Origin: Clostridia bacterium
GTDB lineage: Bacteria > Bacillota > Clostridia > Oscillospirales > CAG-272
DNA length: 43,065 bases
Direction of reading: 5' to 3'
Assembly: GCA_017501225.1 (NCBI GenBank)
Contig: JAFVXH010000003.1
Location: 1 to 43,065, forward strand
Shown: in pieces, positions 33,790-42,086 of the stretch
Numbering within the stretch: the first letter of the stretch is position 1
Layout: each line of letters opens with the position of its first letter
Made by a program: the position numbers and the translations under genes
Notes under the pieces: model-generated
What the model was told of the DNA's origin: nothing
The model's database searches: none
What the model saw: the letters and a program-made list of their open reading frames with translations, nothing else

Positions 33790-33950
33790 GGCGGTGGAAG
33801 CCGTTTCTTCCTTGGGAACGGACGAAAGCTGCGGGTGCGGTCAGGGGGTGTGGGTACATTGGCGCGGAGCACAACATCGTTCATTTGTGTCCGCTCAAAT
33901 GAGGAACGATCTTCTCACGTTGCTCAAAATGTGGTTTTTATATTGATGTA

Positions 33951-33993
33951 AAAGAGAAAAGCGACCGTGGCGAATGCCACGGTCGCTTCTTTT
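33951..33993 (-). terminator. Terminator of the YgjV-like gene
   Basis: GCGACCGTGGC and GCCACGGTCGC form a perfect 11-bp stem, followed on the minus strand by TTTTCTCTTTT. Confidence 0.85.
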
Positions 33994-34031
33994 GGCTTAA
34001 CGTTCTGCAAAAATGGCAGAACAGCCGTCCT

Positions 34032-34568
34032 TTATTCCGCTTTGCGCTTCAAAACGTCATACTTGATAATTGCCGCAACCGTAACCGCAAACTCCAATCC
34101 ATAAGAAAGAGCAGAGGAAATCGGCGCATGAATCAGTAAATTGTACGCCACCGCACTTGCGTGAGGGATCAGTACCAAACATCTCATCACTCTGATATTG
34201 CGGATGGCAAAAGTAACCGCATACATACAGGAGGAGAACAAATAGAGGACATCCCACACCGATGATTGGGACAGCACAATGTGGTTTATGATCACGTAAC
34301 CGGAAATCGACGCCAAGCACAATCCAACAATCAAATAAATCGGAACCTGCTTGTCTTTCTTTTCATAGATGTAACAGATCAATCCGCGTGCGATACCGAT
34401 GACAACGGCAACCATCGTAAAATAGGAGCCGATCAGCAAATACGATAACGCCAGAAAAACGTTGCCCGAAAGCTGTAACATCAAATAATATTTTTTGCTA
34501 TTGACAAAATCGCTTAACACATACAAGCATAGAGCGATTGTGCTCACAACGAAAGAGAATCCTTCCAC
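34032..34568 (-). CDS. YgjV-family inner membrane protein
   Basis: 178 residues with a GTG start at 34568 behind GGGAGG. Five to six hydrophobic segments cover most of the chain (about 3-20, 28-62, 75-98, 105-125 and 150-170). The basic turns FVNSKKYY, ARGLICYIYEKKDKQVP and DVLKRKAE recall the YgjV membrane family. No charged active-site residues are obvious. Single gene with a consensus promoter and a strong terminator. Function of the family is unknown. Confidence 0.65.
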   Translation of the reverse strand: MEGFSFVVSTIALCLYVLSDFVNSKKYYLMLQLSGNVFLALSYLLIGSYFTMVAVVIGIARGLICYIYEKKDKQVPIYLIVGLCLASISGYVIINHIVLSQSSVWDVLYLFSSCMYAVTFAIRNIRVMRCLVLIPHASAVAYNLLIHAPISSALSYGLEFAVTVAAIIKYDVLKRKAE

Positions 34569-34605
34569 GTTGGCATCCTCCCACGATCAAACAGAAATTA
34601 TTAGT

Positions 34606-34634
34606 ATCATACCACATGGCGCAAAAAAAGTCAA
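34606..34634 (-). promoter_or_regulatory. Promoter of the YgjV-like gene
   Basis: TTGACT, 17 bases, TATGAT on the minus strand, about 38 bases before the GTG. Confidence 0.75.
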
Positions 34635-34713
34635 TATGATGGTTGAAAAAAGTTGGGGGAAGGATGATCTCGCTTCTTCGCGGCTTGGATCTTGGCTTCT
34701 TCCCCCGCTGGAG

Positions 34714-34753
34714 GTGCTTGCACGTTTCCGGACATCGAACCCAGCGACAACCT
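34714..34753 (+). repeat. 40-base dispersed repeat with a tRNA-like end, copy 1
   Basis: Identical to 36744-36783 except for two bases. It contains a tRNA T-arm-like ATCGAACC and an AGCGACANCCT stretch also seen antisense to tRNA-Asn at 42692. The gap 34569-35157 otherwise holds two promoters and a terminator, no gene. Confidence 0.75.
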
Positions 34754-34865
34754 CGCACGCGGCGGCGTGCTCGTATCGAATTTTGCTTCGCAAAAGTTCG
34801 CCCCTGTTCCTCACCTTGCTCGGAGCAGGGTGTCGGGGAGCGAGGGCAGTAGGAGGGAGCCAACG

Positions 34866-34895
34866 AAAAAGACCACGCCTTTTGGCGTGGTCTTT
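34866..34895. terminator. Terminator-like hairpin in the 34.6-35.1 kb gap
   Basis: AAAGACCACGCC TTTT GGCGTGGTCTTT. It is preceded by GGGAGCCAACGAAAAAG, a sequence also present, with its own hairpin, at the end of the serine recombinase gene (36984-37004, other strand). Confidence 0.75.
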
Positions 34896-35091
34896 CGCTG
34901 TGTTTGGGGATCAAAATGACAACCCTAAAATATTAATATGTCGCCAATCGTCCAAAAAAATATTCATTCTTCTCCCTCCGATCATAAAACATTTTTGTTA
35001 TTTTAGCATATTTTCAATCCAACGTCAGGTTCCCCAGAAATCCATGGAGAAAATAAAAAGATAATCACTCCCTTCATTTTTAATTTGTTGA

Positions 35092-35120
35092 TTGACATTC
35101 ATTTTTGAATGTGATAAAAT
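35092..35120 (+). promoter_or_regulatory. Promoter with palindromic operator of the GH5-like gene
   Basis: TTGACA, 17 bases, TAAAAT. Within it lies ACATTCA TTTT TGAATGT (35095-35112), a perfect 7-bp inverted repeat that probably binds a repressor. Confidence 0.75.
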
Positions 35121-35157
35121 AAATTCACAAGACGATATCATAATAAGGAGTTTGAAC

Positions 35158-36252
35158 ATGACGGAGAGATGGACAGAAGAACAAGCCAACAATTGGTATG
35201 CAAAGCTTCCCTGGTTGCGTGGCTGTAACTTTATTGGCAGCGACTGTGCAAATAGATTTGACATGTGGCAGTCCTATAATGATGAGAAACATTTAAAAAC
35301 TGCCGACCGCGAGCTTGCTTTGTGCGAACAAATCGGATTTAATACCGTTCGTATTTGGTTGATCTTTGAGGCATATCACAGCGAGCCCGCGCACTTTATG
35401 GAAATGGTGGAAAACTATCTTACCCTCTGCCACAATCACGGGATTCGAGTCATGTTTGTATTAGCCCATGAGGAGCACTTACCAAGAGGACCGATCTATC
35501 GTCCCACGACTGTAGTCGGAGAGCAGCCCTATTCCTTGGGCTACCATCAGGGTATCGGGCCTCTCAGTGAAGAGGAAAAGGCAAAAGAACCGCATCATTA
35601 TTTTGAATATCCGGAGTTGCAAGAGTCATTTTTGCAGATGATCCGCGATGTGGTCGGCAAATACGCCAATGACGAGCGTGTGCTTTGCTGGAACGTTCTC
35701 AATGAGCCCGGCATTACACTTCCGCAGGAACGCGCCTGTGAGCTGTTGAAAATATTTTTTGCGGAGGTTCGTAAACAGAATCCGTCTCAGCCCTTGTGCG
35801 CGGACATCTGGCGTTCTCCCGAAATGGAAAGCGAAAGCGAAAAGCTGGCGTTGGAGCTTTCCGATATTATCAGCTTTCACAATTACGAATCCCCCGAAAA
35901 GTTTGCACGTTTTTTACGGCAGATGAAGCGTTATAACCGTCCTGTTTTCTGCACCGAGTGGCTCCATCGCGTCAACCACAATAACGTAAAGGATATTTAT
36001 CCCATGCTGTTCTTGGATCATATTGCGAATTATTGCTGGGGCTTTGTTGTGGGTAAAACCCAAACAAACGAACCATGGGAAAGTTTTTGGGAGCAGTACG
36101 AGGCGGATAACACGGTGGATTATGACTTCACACAGTGGCAGCATGACCTCTTTCGTCCCAATCTTCGCCCCTACAATCCCAGAGAGATCAAGACGATTAT
36201 GGCAATGAATGCGGAAGCTGACCGCATTTGGAACGAAGAGCATTCGAATTGA
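35158..36252 (+). CDS. GH5/clan GH-A-like glycoside hydrolase
   Basis: 364 residues from ATG 35158, seven bases after AAGGAG. A TIM-barrel glycosidase of clan GH-A: RGCNFIGSDCAN near the start, NTVRIWLIFEAY (62-73), the acid/base in WNVLNEPG (E183) and the nucleophile in VFCTEWLH (E267). ISFHNYESPE lies between. Similar sequences are often called cellulase-family or endo-xylanase; substrate cannot be told. No signal peptide, so it acts on imported oligosaccharides. Lower GC than the carbohydrate genes before 28 kb. A partial GCC/GGC terminator-like hairpin follows at 36254-36282. Confidence 0.85.
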   Translation: MTERWTEEQANNWYAKLPWLRGCNFIGSDCANRFDMWQSYNDEKHLKTADRELALCEQIGFNTVRIWLIFEAYHSEPAHFMEMVENYLTLCHNHGIRVMFVLAHEEHLPRGPIYRPTTVVGEQPYSLGYHQGIGPLSEEEKAKEPHHYFEYPELQESFLQMIRDVVGKYANDERVLCWNVLNEPGITLPQERACELLKIFFAEVRKQNPSQPLCADIWRSPEMESESEKLALELSDIISFHNYESPEKFARFLRQMKRYNRPVFCTEWLHRVNHNNVKDIYPMLFLDHIANYCWGFVVGKTQTNEPWESFWEQYEADNTVDYDFTQWQHDLFRPNLRPYNPREIKTIMAMNAEADRIWNEEHSN

Positions 36253-36321
36253 CAAAAAGCGGACCGCCTATGGCGTGGTCTTTCATTGTGCTCATAGTAT
36301 AAAAATACAACTCTATAAAAT

Positions 36322-36507
36322 CACGCCAAAGGCGTGTATATCATCAATTCCGCAAGGAATTGCATATCATCAAAACGGAACGCTTTGTATATCATCAAGC
36401 TGCAGGTAAGAGATACGCGCTGGCGCATGATGAGATACAGCCCCAAAGGGGCTGATGATGTACGCCGCGCTTCGTGCATCGATGATATACCAAGCCTGCG
36501 GCTTGGA
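36322..36507. repeat. Hairpin array linked by TATATCATCA motifs, inverted about its centre
   Basis: Short hairpins alternate with a linker. Left half: CACGCC AAA GGCGTG, TATATCATCA, AATTCC GCAA GGAATT, CATATCATCA, AAACG GAA CGCTTT, TATATCATCA. Right half carries the linkers reversed (TGATGAGATA, TGATGATGTA, CGATGATATA) around AGCCCC AAAG GGGCT and CCAAGCC TGCG GGCTTGG. There is no coding frame. The 36253-36908 gap contains this array plus two terminators and tRNA-like fragments. Confidence 0.75.
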
Positions 36508-36510
36508 TAG

Positions 36511-36541
36511 AAAAAAGCACTTGCGAGCGCAAGTGCTTTTT
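36511..36541. terminator. Bidirectional terminator after the array
   Basis: AAAAAAGCACTTGC GAGC GCAAGTGCTTTTTC, perfect 8-bp GC-rich stem with A and T tails. Confidence 0.82.
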
Positions 36542-36695
36542 CGTTGTGTTCGTAGTACAAAAATGCAACTTATTAAAAAGAAGATTTGCGAAGCAAATCA
36601 ACCTTTACTTCTTCACTATTACTTCTTACTTATTACTTTCAAAAAATCCTGAATGCGATTTTTAGTGAAAAGTGAAGAGTGAAGAGGTAAAAAGT

Positions 36696-36730
36696 AAAAA
36701 TCCTGAATACTTTCGCATTCAGGATTTTTT
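36696..36730. terminator. Terminator near the element boundary
   Basis: AATCCTGAAT and ATTCAGGATT, a 10-bp stem, then TTTT. Part of it (AAAAATCCTGAATGCGATTTTT) also appears 45 bases upstream as a broken copy. Confidence 0.75.
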
Positions 36731-36789
36731 GGCTCCCCCGAACGTGCTTGCACGTTTCCGGACATCGAACCTAGCGACACCCTAGATTA
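36731..36789 (-). other. Degenerate tRNA-Asn-like 3' fragment, possible attachment remnant
   Basis: GGCTCCCCC, CGAACC, AGCGACACCCT and GATTA all appear in the same order as antisense to the tRNA-Asn gene at 42692, but broken by an insertion, part of it the 40-base repeat (36744-36783). It could mark the far side of an element that integrated at the tRNA-Asn 3' end. Confidence 0.4.
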
Positions 36790-36908
36790 GAAATTTGTCC
36801 CTCGCAAGCTCGTGCCAAATTGGCATATTTTTCTTACGGCGTACCACGCCGTATTTTGCAAGCAAAACCGAAAAATACGCCGTCAGCCGCACTTTGTGCT
36901 GCTGTCTG

Positions 36909-38474
36909 TTAAGCGCGATGTCGTTGGCTCAAGTCTAACAAAAGAAAGAAAACGAAAAAGCAGATCACCCATCTGGTGGTCTGCTTTTTCGTTGGCTCCC
37001 CCTCTGAAAACAAAGTAGAACTCTGTATCTCTTTGAGGGAAACGATTTCTTCTTTTTCAGTTCCGTTATATACGATTTTGAAAAAGTCCTCATAAGCGTA
37101 TATGGAATTGATAAACGTATCTATGATTTTTCTTTGTCCGTCTTGGTTTTTAATGTCAATTAAGCTGAAGTTGCGTAAAACGCTCAAGAACTGTTCTTTG
37201 GTAAAGAGTGGTGTTTCCATTTTCTCTTTTGCCAAGGAAAGTTCAATATTGTTTTTCTCTCCTTGAAGCACTTCCAAACGCATTAACAAGGCTTCAACCC
37301 CAAGACCTTTTTCAACGGCTTTGAGAATGTTTTCAATAGCCTTGTTCTTTTCCTTGAGTTCTTCCTCTAATACGGGAATCATGGAACTTTCGGAGCGTTG
37401 CATTTCAAACATCTTTTGTGCCAGTTGCTCTAATACGGCATCTTCACTCAAAAATCCCATTGTCTTATGTACGATGAAGCTTTCAAGCTTTTCTTTGCTA
37501 ATCATCTTCTTGTCGCATTTGTGCTTCTTCTGTGCGGTACAAGCGTAATAGCGGTAGAGCTTCCCTGTTCTGCTCGTTCCAGCTTGTGCGACCATCATTG
37601 CTCCACATTTACCACAAAACAGCTTGGTTGTTAAAAGGTAATCTTCATCAGCGGTATGACGAGCAGGAGCGTGAGCGTTCTTTGCTATCTCCCTTTGTAC
37701 GCCCTCAAACAGTTCCTTGTCAATAATAGCCTCTATACCGTTTTCAATGAAAACATCCATACTTCTGTATTCTCCGATATAGGTTCTGTTACCTAACATA
37801 TATCTGACACTACTGTACGCAATAGGCTCTCCTTGAGCATTCAAAACGTTCATTGAGGTTAAAATGCGGTGTATCTCTTTAACAGTCTTTCCGTCATAAC
37901 ACATTTTGAAGATTTCCTTGACAAGCGGAGCCTTGATAGGATCGACCTCTAACCGCTGTTCTGCGTTTACACGATAACCAAACGGAACATGACCGCCATT
38001 CCATTTTTGCTTTAACGCATTTTCCGTCATTCCACGGTTTACCTTTTCGGAAAGCTCGGCAGAATAAAACTCTGCTATTACTTCAAGCATACCCTTAAGC
38101 ATAATACCGCTTGAACCTTCGGGAACTGGCTCTTTTGCAGAAACAACCGAAACGCCGTTTTGCTCGAATTGATACCTATAATGTGAAATCATATCCCTTT
38201 TTCTTGCAAAACGGTCAATCTTCCATACAATTACAACATCAAAAATATCTTTTTTGCTATCAAGATACATTTTTTGAAACTGTACACGCTTTTCGGTCTT
38301 TCCGGTACGTGCCTTATCTGCATAAGTTCCTACTAATGTGTACCCCTGCTCATTGGCAAACTCGGTACACTCACGAATCTGCCCCTCAATACTCTCAATA
38401 CGCTGATTATCGTCGGAATATCTCGCATAAATAACTGCTCTTAATTGTTCTTTCTTGTTTTTAACATTTGACAT
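36909..38474 (-). CDS. Large serine recombinase
   Basis: 521 residues from ATG 38474 (AAAGGA nine bases before; the ATG six codons earlier has no site). Resolvase domain with the catalytic serine in YARYSDD (S20) and DRFAR. Then a recombinase domain (HVPFGYRVN, YSSVRYMLGNRTYIGEYR), a zinc ribbon (CGKCGAMMVAQAG, CTAQKKHKC) and a coiled coil (~350-400). Family length fits. The last ~30 residues are encoded by a terminator hairpin and tRNA-like DNA, so the true tail may be foreign to the family. Its promoter shares a module with the 42307 gene. Confidence 0.9.
   Translation of the reverse strand: MSNVKNKKEQLRAVIYARYSDDNQRIESIEGQIRECTEFANEQGYTLVGTYADKARTGKTEKRVQFQKMYLDSKKDIFDVVIVWKIDRFARKRDMISHYRYQFEQNGVSVVSAKEPVPEGSSGIMLKGMLEVIAEFYSAELSEKVNRGMTENALKQKWNGGHVPFGYRVNAEQRLEVDPIKAPLVKEIFKMCYDGKTVKEIHRILTSMNVLNAQGEPIAYSSVRYMLGNRTYIGEYRSMDVFIENGIEAIIDKELFEGVQREIAKNAHAPARHTADEDYLLTTKLFCGKCGAMMVAQAGTSRTGKLYRYYACTAQKKHKCDKKMISKEKLESFIVHKTMGFLSEDAVLEQLAQKMFEMQRSESSMIPVLEEELKEKNKAIENILKAVEKGLGVEALLMRLEVLQGEKNNIELSLAKEKMETPLFTKEQFLSVLRNFSLIDIKNQDGQRKIIDTFINSIYAYEDFFKIVYNGTEKEEIVSLKEIQSSTLFSEGEPTKKQTTRWVICFFVFFLLLDLSQRHRA
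36951..36993 (-). terminator. Terminator overlapping the recombinase 3' end
   Basis: AACGAAAAAGCAGA-CACC pairs with GGTG-TCTGCTTTTTCGTT across one G-U. It lies inside the coding frame of the recombinase tail. Confidence 0.75.
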
Positions 38475-38522
38475 AACTATATGTCCTTTCATTTTTTATT
38501 CGTTAAGTATTAACGTACCTAT

Positions 38523-38570
38523 ATTTTAGAGCAACACATTTCAAAAAAAGACAAATAGTGTTCGAGCAAC
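38523..38570 (-). promoter_or_regulatory. Regulatory module of the serine recombinase gene
   Basis: On the minus strand GTTGCTCGAAC lies 31 bases before TAAAAT, with TCTTTT as -35 at a 17-base spacing. The same box, -35 and spacing recur at 42507-42554. Confidence 0.6.
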
Positions 38571-39538
38571 TAAATCTCGTCCATGCCGTGCCCAAGGTAG
38601 CTTGTTGTAAGAATTGACCCGCGATTATGCCCCAACAGTTGACTTGTCAAGCACAATTCATAGCTCGGATAGCCTTTCACCGTCCTATACTCGCCGTCTG
38701 CGGTTGTGTACCTTTTAAGAGCGTGCTGTAGCTTTTCCTCGTTGATTATCTGCGAACGCATACCTTCGAAGTAGTCTCGCCCCTCTTGGCGTGCCTGCAC
38801 CAAGCCAGCCATACTTTTTTCGGCGTGGTAGGCTCTGTAAATATGGAGATTGCACCTTGAGTCAGCGTGGTCACAAAGGTGGCACCCCTCGCCAAGTCTT
38901 GCGATACGCTCCGAGAGGTATTGATTGACCTCGGCTCTCATTTCGGGTAGGCAATAGCAAAGTCTACTGCGACCGCCCTTTTCGCAAACTTTTAGTGCCG
39001 CCACCTCATTTGTAACTGGGTGGTACACCAAATTTGCGGTTGTAATCTTATCCACACTTTGCCGTCTTATCCCAAACGCTCGACAGAAAAGAATAGCGGA
39101 AGCGTTCCGAGCCATATCGTTTGTATGGTTATCGGTCAGCACCAATCTATTATGCACAACGTCTTGGCTTCGGCGTCTGAAATCTCCGAACTCGGACAAA
39201 TTCCAAAACTGCCTATCTTCTTCGTGAAACACCTTGTTCAATGCACTCACGTTTTTACTTGTGCTGAAATTGCTATAAGTCTTTGAGCAATCCTCAACGT
39301 ACTCCTTGACAATCTCCGTGGTAACGCCCGACATCTGCTTGACCTCGGCATGATGGGTTTTCATCCATTCCGCAAACGAACACAGAGAACTCCTATACGT
39401 TCTTAATGTGCTTACCGAATGAACTCCCCGAGCACGAATACAACCGCCCCCCTCTTTGACCTTTTTCGTACCTATCATATTTAGGGAATCCAACTTCTCA
39501 AGCATCTGCATTTTGAGATTTTTCTTATTCCTTGCCAT
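38570..39538 (-). CDS. Tyrosine-recombinase-like integrase
   Basis: 322 residues from ATG 39538 behind GTGTAGGAAA; the frame extends upstream. N-terminal SAM-like DNA-binding half (~40-110: STLRTYRSSLCSFAEWMK). Catalytic half with FGIRRQSVDKI (first Arg, 158/159), CEKGGR (Lys, ~187), LLGHNRGSI (His 304 in the second His position, Arg 306) and TTSYLGH (Tyr 314). The usual HxLR box before LGH is not clear, so activity is uncertain. Resembles the Integrase_1 group. Its stop touches the recombinase promoter box. Confidence 0.7.
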   Translation of the reverse strand: MARNKKNLKMQMLEKLDSLNMIGTKKVKEGGGCIRARGVHSVSTLRTYRSSLCSFAEWMKTHHAEVKQMSGVTTEIVKEYVEDCSKTYSNFSTSKNVSALNKVFHEEDRQFWNLSEFGDFRRRSQDVVHNRLVLTDNHTNDMARNASAILFCRAFGIRRQSVDKITTANLVYHPVTNEVAALKVCEKGGRSRLCYCLPEMRAEVNQYLSERIARLGEGCHLCDHADSRCNLHIYRAYHAEKSMAGLVQARQEGRDYFEGMRSQIINEEKLQHALKRYTTADGEYRTVKGYPSYELCLTSQLLGHNRGSILTTSYLGHGMDEI

Positions 39539-39878
39539 TTTCCTACACCTCGCCGTTAAGAACTCGACCACCTTGATGACATTTACTGCGTTACTCTCGC
39601 AGAGTGCTGTCGGGAAAGCGTAGCTAAACCACCGCACAATGTTGTTAAAAAATCACTTGTTTTTTTAACTGCTTTTTTGATGAAGAAGCAGACTTTGTCT
39701 GTTTCTTCATACTAAAAATGATACTTTTTAAGCGTTGTACTGCCGTTCATTATTATCAAACACCAAGTCAACGCTCAAAGTCCATTTTTTCTTGTAAAAC
39801 CTTGATTTTTTCACTCCTTTCAATATTCGTTTATCCTTTCAAAAATTGCGGGTTTCCGCTATATATCATCACTATAGT

Positions 39879-39919
39879 AAAAAAAGTAGCATCTCATAAC
39901 TCAAGATGCTACTTTTTTC
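39879..39919. terminator. Bidirectional terminator, first of two
   Basis: AAAAAAGTAGCATCT and AGATGCTACTTTTTT, 15-bp stem including tails. The gap 39539-40023 otherwise holds AT-rich DNA with no supported gene. Confidence 0.85.
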
Positions 39920-39934
39920 GCCAGTATGAAAACA

Positions 39935-39965
39935 GAAAAACCACGGCTCGTTGTGAGCCGTGGCT
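39935..39965 (-). terminator. Terminator of the lipoprotein gene
   Basis: CCACGGCTC and GAGCCGTGG, followed on the minus strand by TTTTTCTGTTTTC. Confidence 0.82.
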
Positions 39966-40023
39966 TCTGTTTATTATGCTATCTGATCGACAAATTGGTA
40001 TTTTGTTGAACAAACATTTTGTT

Positions 40024-40530
40024 TTAATCTTTGAAGTAAGTTAAGCTATAACTTGACACATTATAAGTTGTTACTGTACCATTCTTTTTTATCATAATTG
40101 TATCATCATCAACAACTTTTACATAGACATAAGTATATCCGAATCCTGCAAATTCATATTGCTTATACCAAACCTGTGAAACAGGAGGATTATAATATGA
40201 GGTCTTCACATAGAAATACTCGCCTATATCATCTTCGGTTAATGTCCCATGAGATTGAATAGTAGTACTATCTTTAGGTAACTCATACCCAGTAAACTTA
40301 AAAGGACCATTCGCAAAGCGATGTTCACCTGATAAATAGTCGCTTTCAACACAATCAATTCCCGAGCCATTTATAGCTACGCCATAGGTCGACTTTTCTG
40401 TATATGTCTTGCCGTCCATAGTATAAGTGACAGACCAAACTAACACGTATTCGTCTTTTGAACAACTTGTAAACAATAACGAAGCCAGACATAATGCGAG
40501 CAGTAAAAATAGTGATACTATTCTTTTCAT
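40024..40530 (-). CDS. Predicted lipoprotein of unknown function
   Basis: 168 residues. Signal peptide 1-22 ending in the lipobox LFTSC (Cys 23), so it is lipid-anchored on the outer face of the membrane. The mature part is beta-rich with many Tyr, Ser and Thr (VWSVTYTMDGKTYTEKSTYG) and one internal cysteine. ATG behind AAGGAG; own promoter 40613-40641. Located inside the mobile block, so it may be cargo or an exclusion protein (inference). Confidence 0.75.
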   Translation of the reverse strand: MKRIVSLFLLLALCLASLLFTSCSKDEYVLVWSVTYTMDGKTYTEKSTYGVAINGSGIDCVESDYLSGEHRFANGPFKFTGYELPKDSTTIQSHGTLTEDDIGEYFYVKTSYYNPPVSQVWYKQYEFAGFGYTYVYVKVVDDDTIMIKKNGTVTTYNVSSYSLTYFKD

Positions 40531-40612
40531 AGGATCTCCTTATAAACCGAGCAGACAATTCGTATTTTAAAGAATAGTCCGATCTCAAAATTCAAGTTCA
40601 TCTAACAATTAC

Positions 40613-40641
40613 ATTATAACATAAAAACACCTAAATGTAAA
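40613..40641 (-). promoter_or_regulatory. Promoter of the lipoprotein gene
   Basis: TTTACA, 17 bases, TATAAT on the minus strand. An imperfect hairpin (40639-40679) just before it may end upstream transcription. Confidence 0.75.
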
Positions 40642-40690
40642 TAGGACGGCTTGAACTTTCACTCAAACCGCCCTATTTTGTTAGGAAACC

Positions 40691-40810
40691 TTACATATTG
40701 ACCTCTGCAGGTCTGCTCGCCCTTTCGGGCGAAATCGGTACGCTACGCTGAAAAGACTGGCTGTATGTTAAAAAAGAAAGGAAAAAAGGATAACAAACGT
40801 AAAACAACAT
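40691..40810 (-). CDS. Possible 39-residue peptide
   Basis: ATG at 40810 behind a strong AGAAAGGTGG site. Sequence begins MLFYVCYPFF and ends RASRPAEVNM. Hydrophobic first half, basic/proline-rich second half. The hairpin TCGCCC TT TCGGGCGA lies inside the frame. Could be a leader peptide or an unconserved ORF; the ribosome binding site is the main support. Confidence 0.35.
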   Translation of the reverse strand: MLFYVCYPFFLSFLTYSQSFQRSVPISPERASRPAEVNM

Positions 40811-40950
40811 AGCGTACCACCTTTCTGCTTTTTATAAGCCTTACGCTTTCTAAAGCCTTACAATACAATGGCGTTGCACCATTGATATGTTATATTCTAT
40901 TATGTAAGCCATTACAATTATAACTCAAAATTGTCGAAAAATGAATTTTT

Positions 40951-42048
40951 TTACGATTCCTTATGTAATTCGTATTGCAACATAGCGTTCCACGTTTTCA
41001 CATAGCTATTTCTTAACGAATAGTCACGCAAGATAGGTTGCATATTTACCATAACTCTTTGGCTGATGTTCTGCGTTGCCTTTAACCCTGCGGAGTCATT
41101 CTGCAAACAAGCATATATTGTCAGCACTTCGGGGTGTTCCGAAAGAAAGTTATACAGTACACCGTTGCTGATCCCATTGATAGAGAGCAGACAACTTGCC
41201 TTTTCGATTTCGGGAACTAACCCCATTTTTACTAACGTAAGATATGACATAAGGTCAACCACGTTTTCAAAGACATACACATTACGGAACATATTATAAT
41301 CGGCTTCCTCTTTGATAGCGTAACGAAAGCCAGCGTTTCTATGCTTGGCTTGCGTTTCCGTAGCAATATAGTTATTATCACTCAAATACTTCAAAACCGA
41401 TACGACATTATCTTTTTCGTATGTCAAAAAGCAAAGGTTGTATTGATTATCCATTATCAAATACTCTCTATGAATGAAATTAGACACAATGTTTCTGTCA
41501 ATTCCAAAGCGATTATGTAAAATAGCATATCCAGTTTTATAGGAATTGTTATTTTCCTTGAGGAATAGATTTTCTGCCTTAATGGCGTTTAAGTTATGAT
41601 CGCTTGACAAACTGGATTTCTTGGCGTTTGGATATTTCAGCTCACAATACTCTCTAATAGACTGATGATTTACAGTTTGCAAAAAGGTTTTAACAACGTG
41701 ACAAGCTTGAGGGAATGTTAAACCCAAGAATGTTTTTAATGCTTCAATAATATCATAGACTTTATTGGTTTGGGTATCATATACACCCTCGGAATAAATG
41801 ATACAGTGTTTATGATACTTAAAGACTAAACGATCTTCCTCATAGGAAAGTGCGTTTTCATCATACCACACAAGAGCGTGAATGTTATCTACTGCCTTGA
41901 ATTGCTCTATATCTCTTGGTAAGTAATGCGGTTTAGGGAATTGATTTTTAAACAGCCTCGCTTTGAAAGTGTCATTAGCGTTTACACCATTATAACGTTT
42001 ATCAATTAGAGGAACTTCTACTTTAATTATACTTTTAATATCTGACAT
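40951..42048 (-). CDS. DUF3991/Toprim-like protein (element primase-type)
   Basis: 365 residues from ATG 42048 behind AAGGAG. N-terminal ~100 residues show the DUF3991-type pattern (IIYSEGVYDTQTNKVYDIIEALKTFLGLTFPQACHVV). A central part (YAILHNRFGIDRNIVSNFIHREYL, LCFLTYEKDN) matches the DUF3991 domain. The C-terminal part has a Toprim-like NVYVFENVVDLMSYL (acidic E in FEN) and ACLQNDSAGLKA (Asp in ND). These proteins occur in conjugative and mobilisable elements, probably in DNA priming. The first acidic pair is not fully canonical. Confidence 0.7.
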   Translation of the reverse strand: MSDIKSIIKVEVPLIDKRYNGVNANDTFKARLFKNQFPKPHYLPRDIEQFKAVDNIHALVWYDENALSYEEDRLVFKYHKHCIIYSEGVYDTQTNKVYDIIEALKTFLGLTFPQACHVVKTFLQTVNHQSIREYCELKYPNAKKSSLSSDHNLNAIKAENLFLKENNNSYKTGYAILHNRFGIDRNIVSNFIHREYLIMDNQYNLCFLTYEKDNVVSVLKYLSDNNYIATETQAKHRNAGFRYAIKEEADYNMFRNVYVFENVVDLMSYLTLVKMGLVPEIEKASCLLSINGISNGVLYNFLSEHPEVLTIYACLQNDSAGLKATQNISQRVMVNMQPILRDYSLRNSYVKTWNAMLQYELHKES

Positions 42049-42086
42049 TTTGATATTCTCCTTATAAAAATTATTTTTAACGATAT

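Noticed and set aside
36322..36507. CRISPR array
   Set aside because: The repeated unit is only ~10 bases, flips orientation in the middle, and the intervening pieces are palindromes rather than unique spacers; no cas genes.
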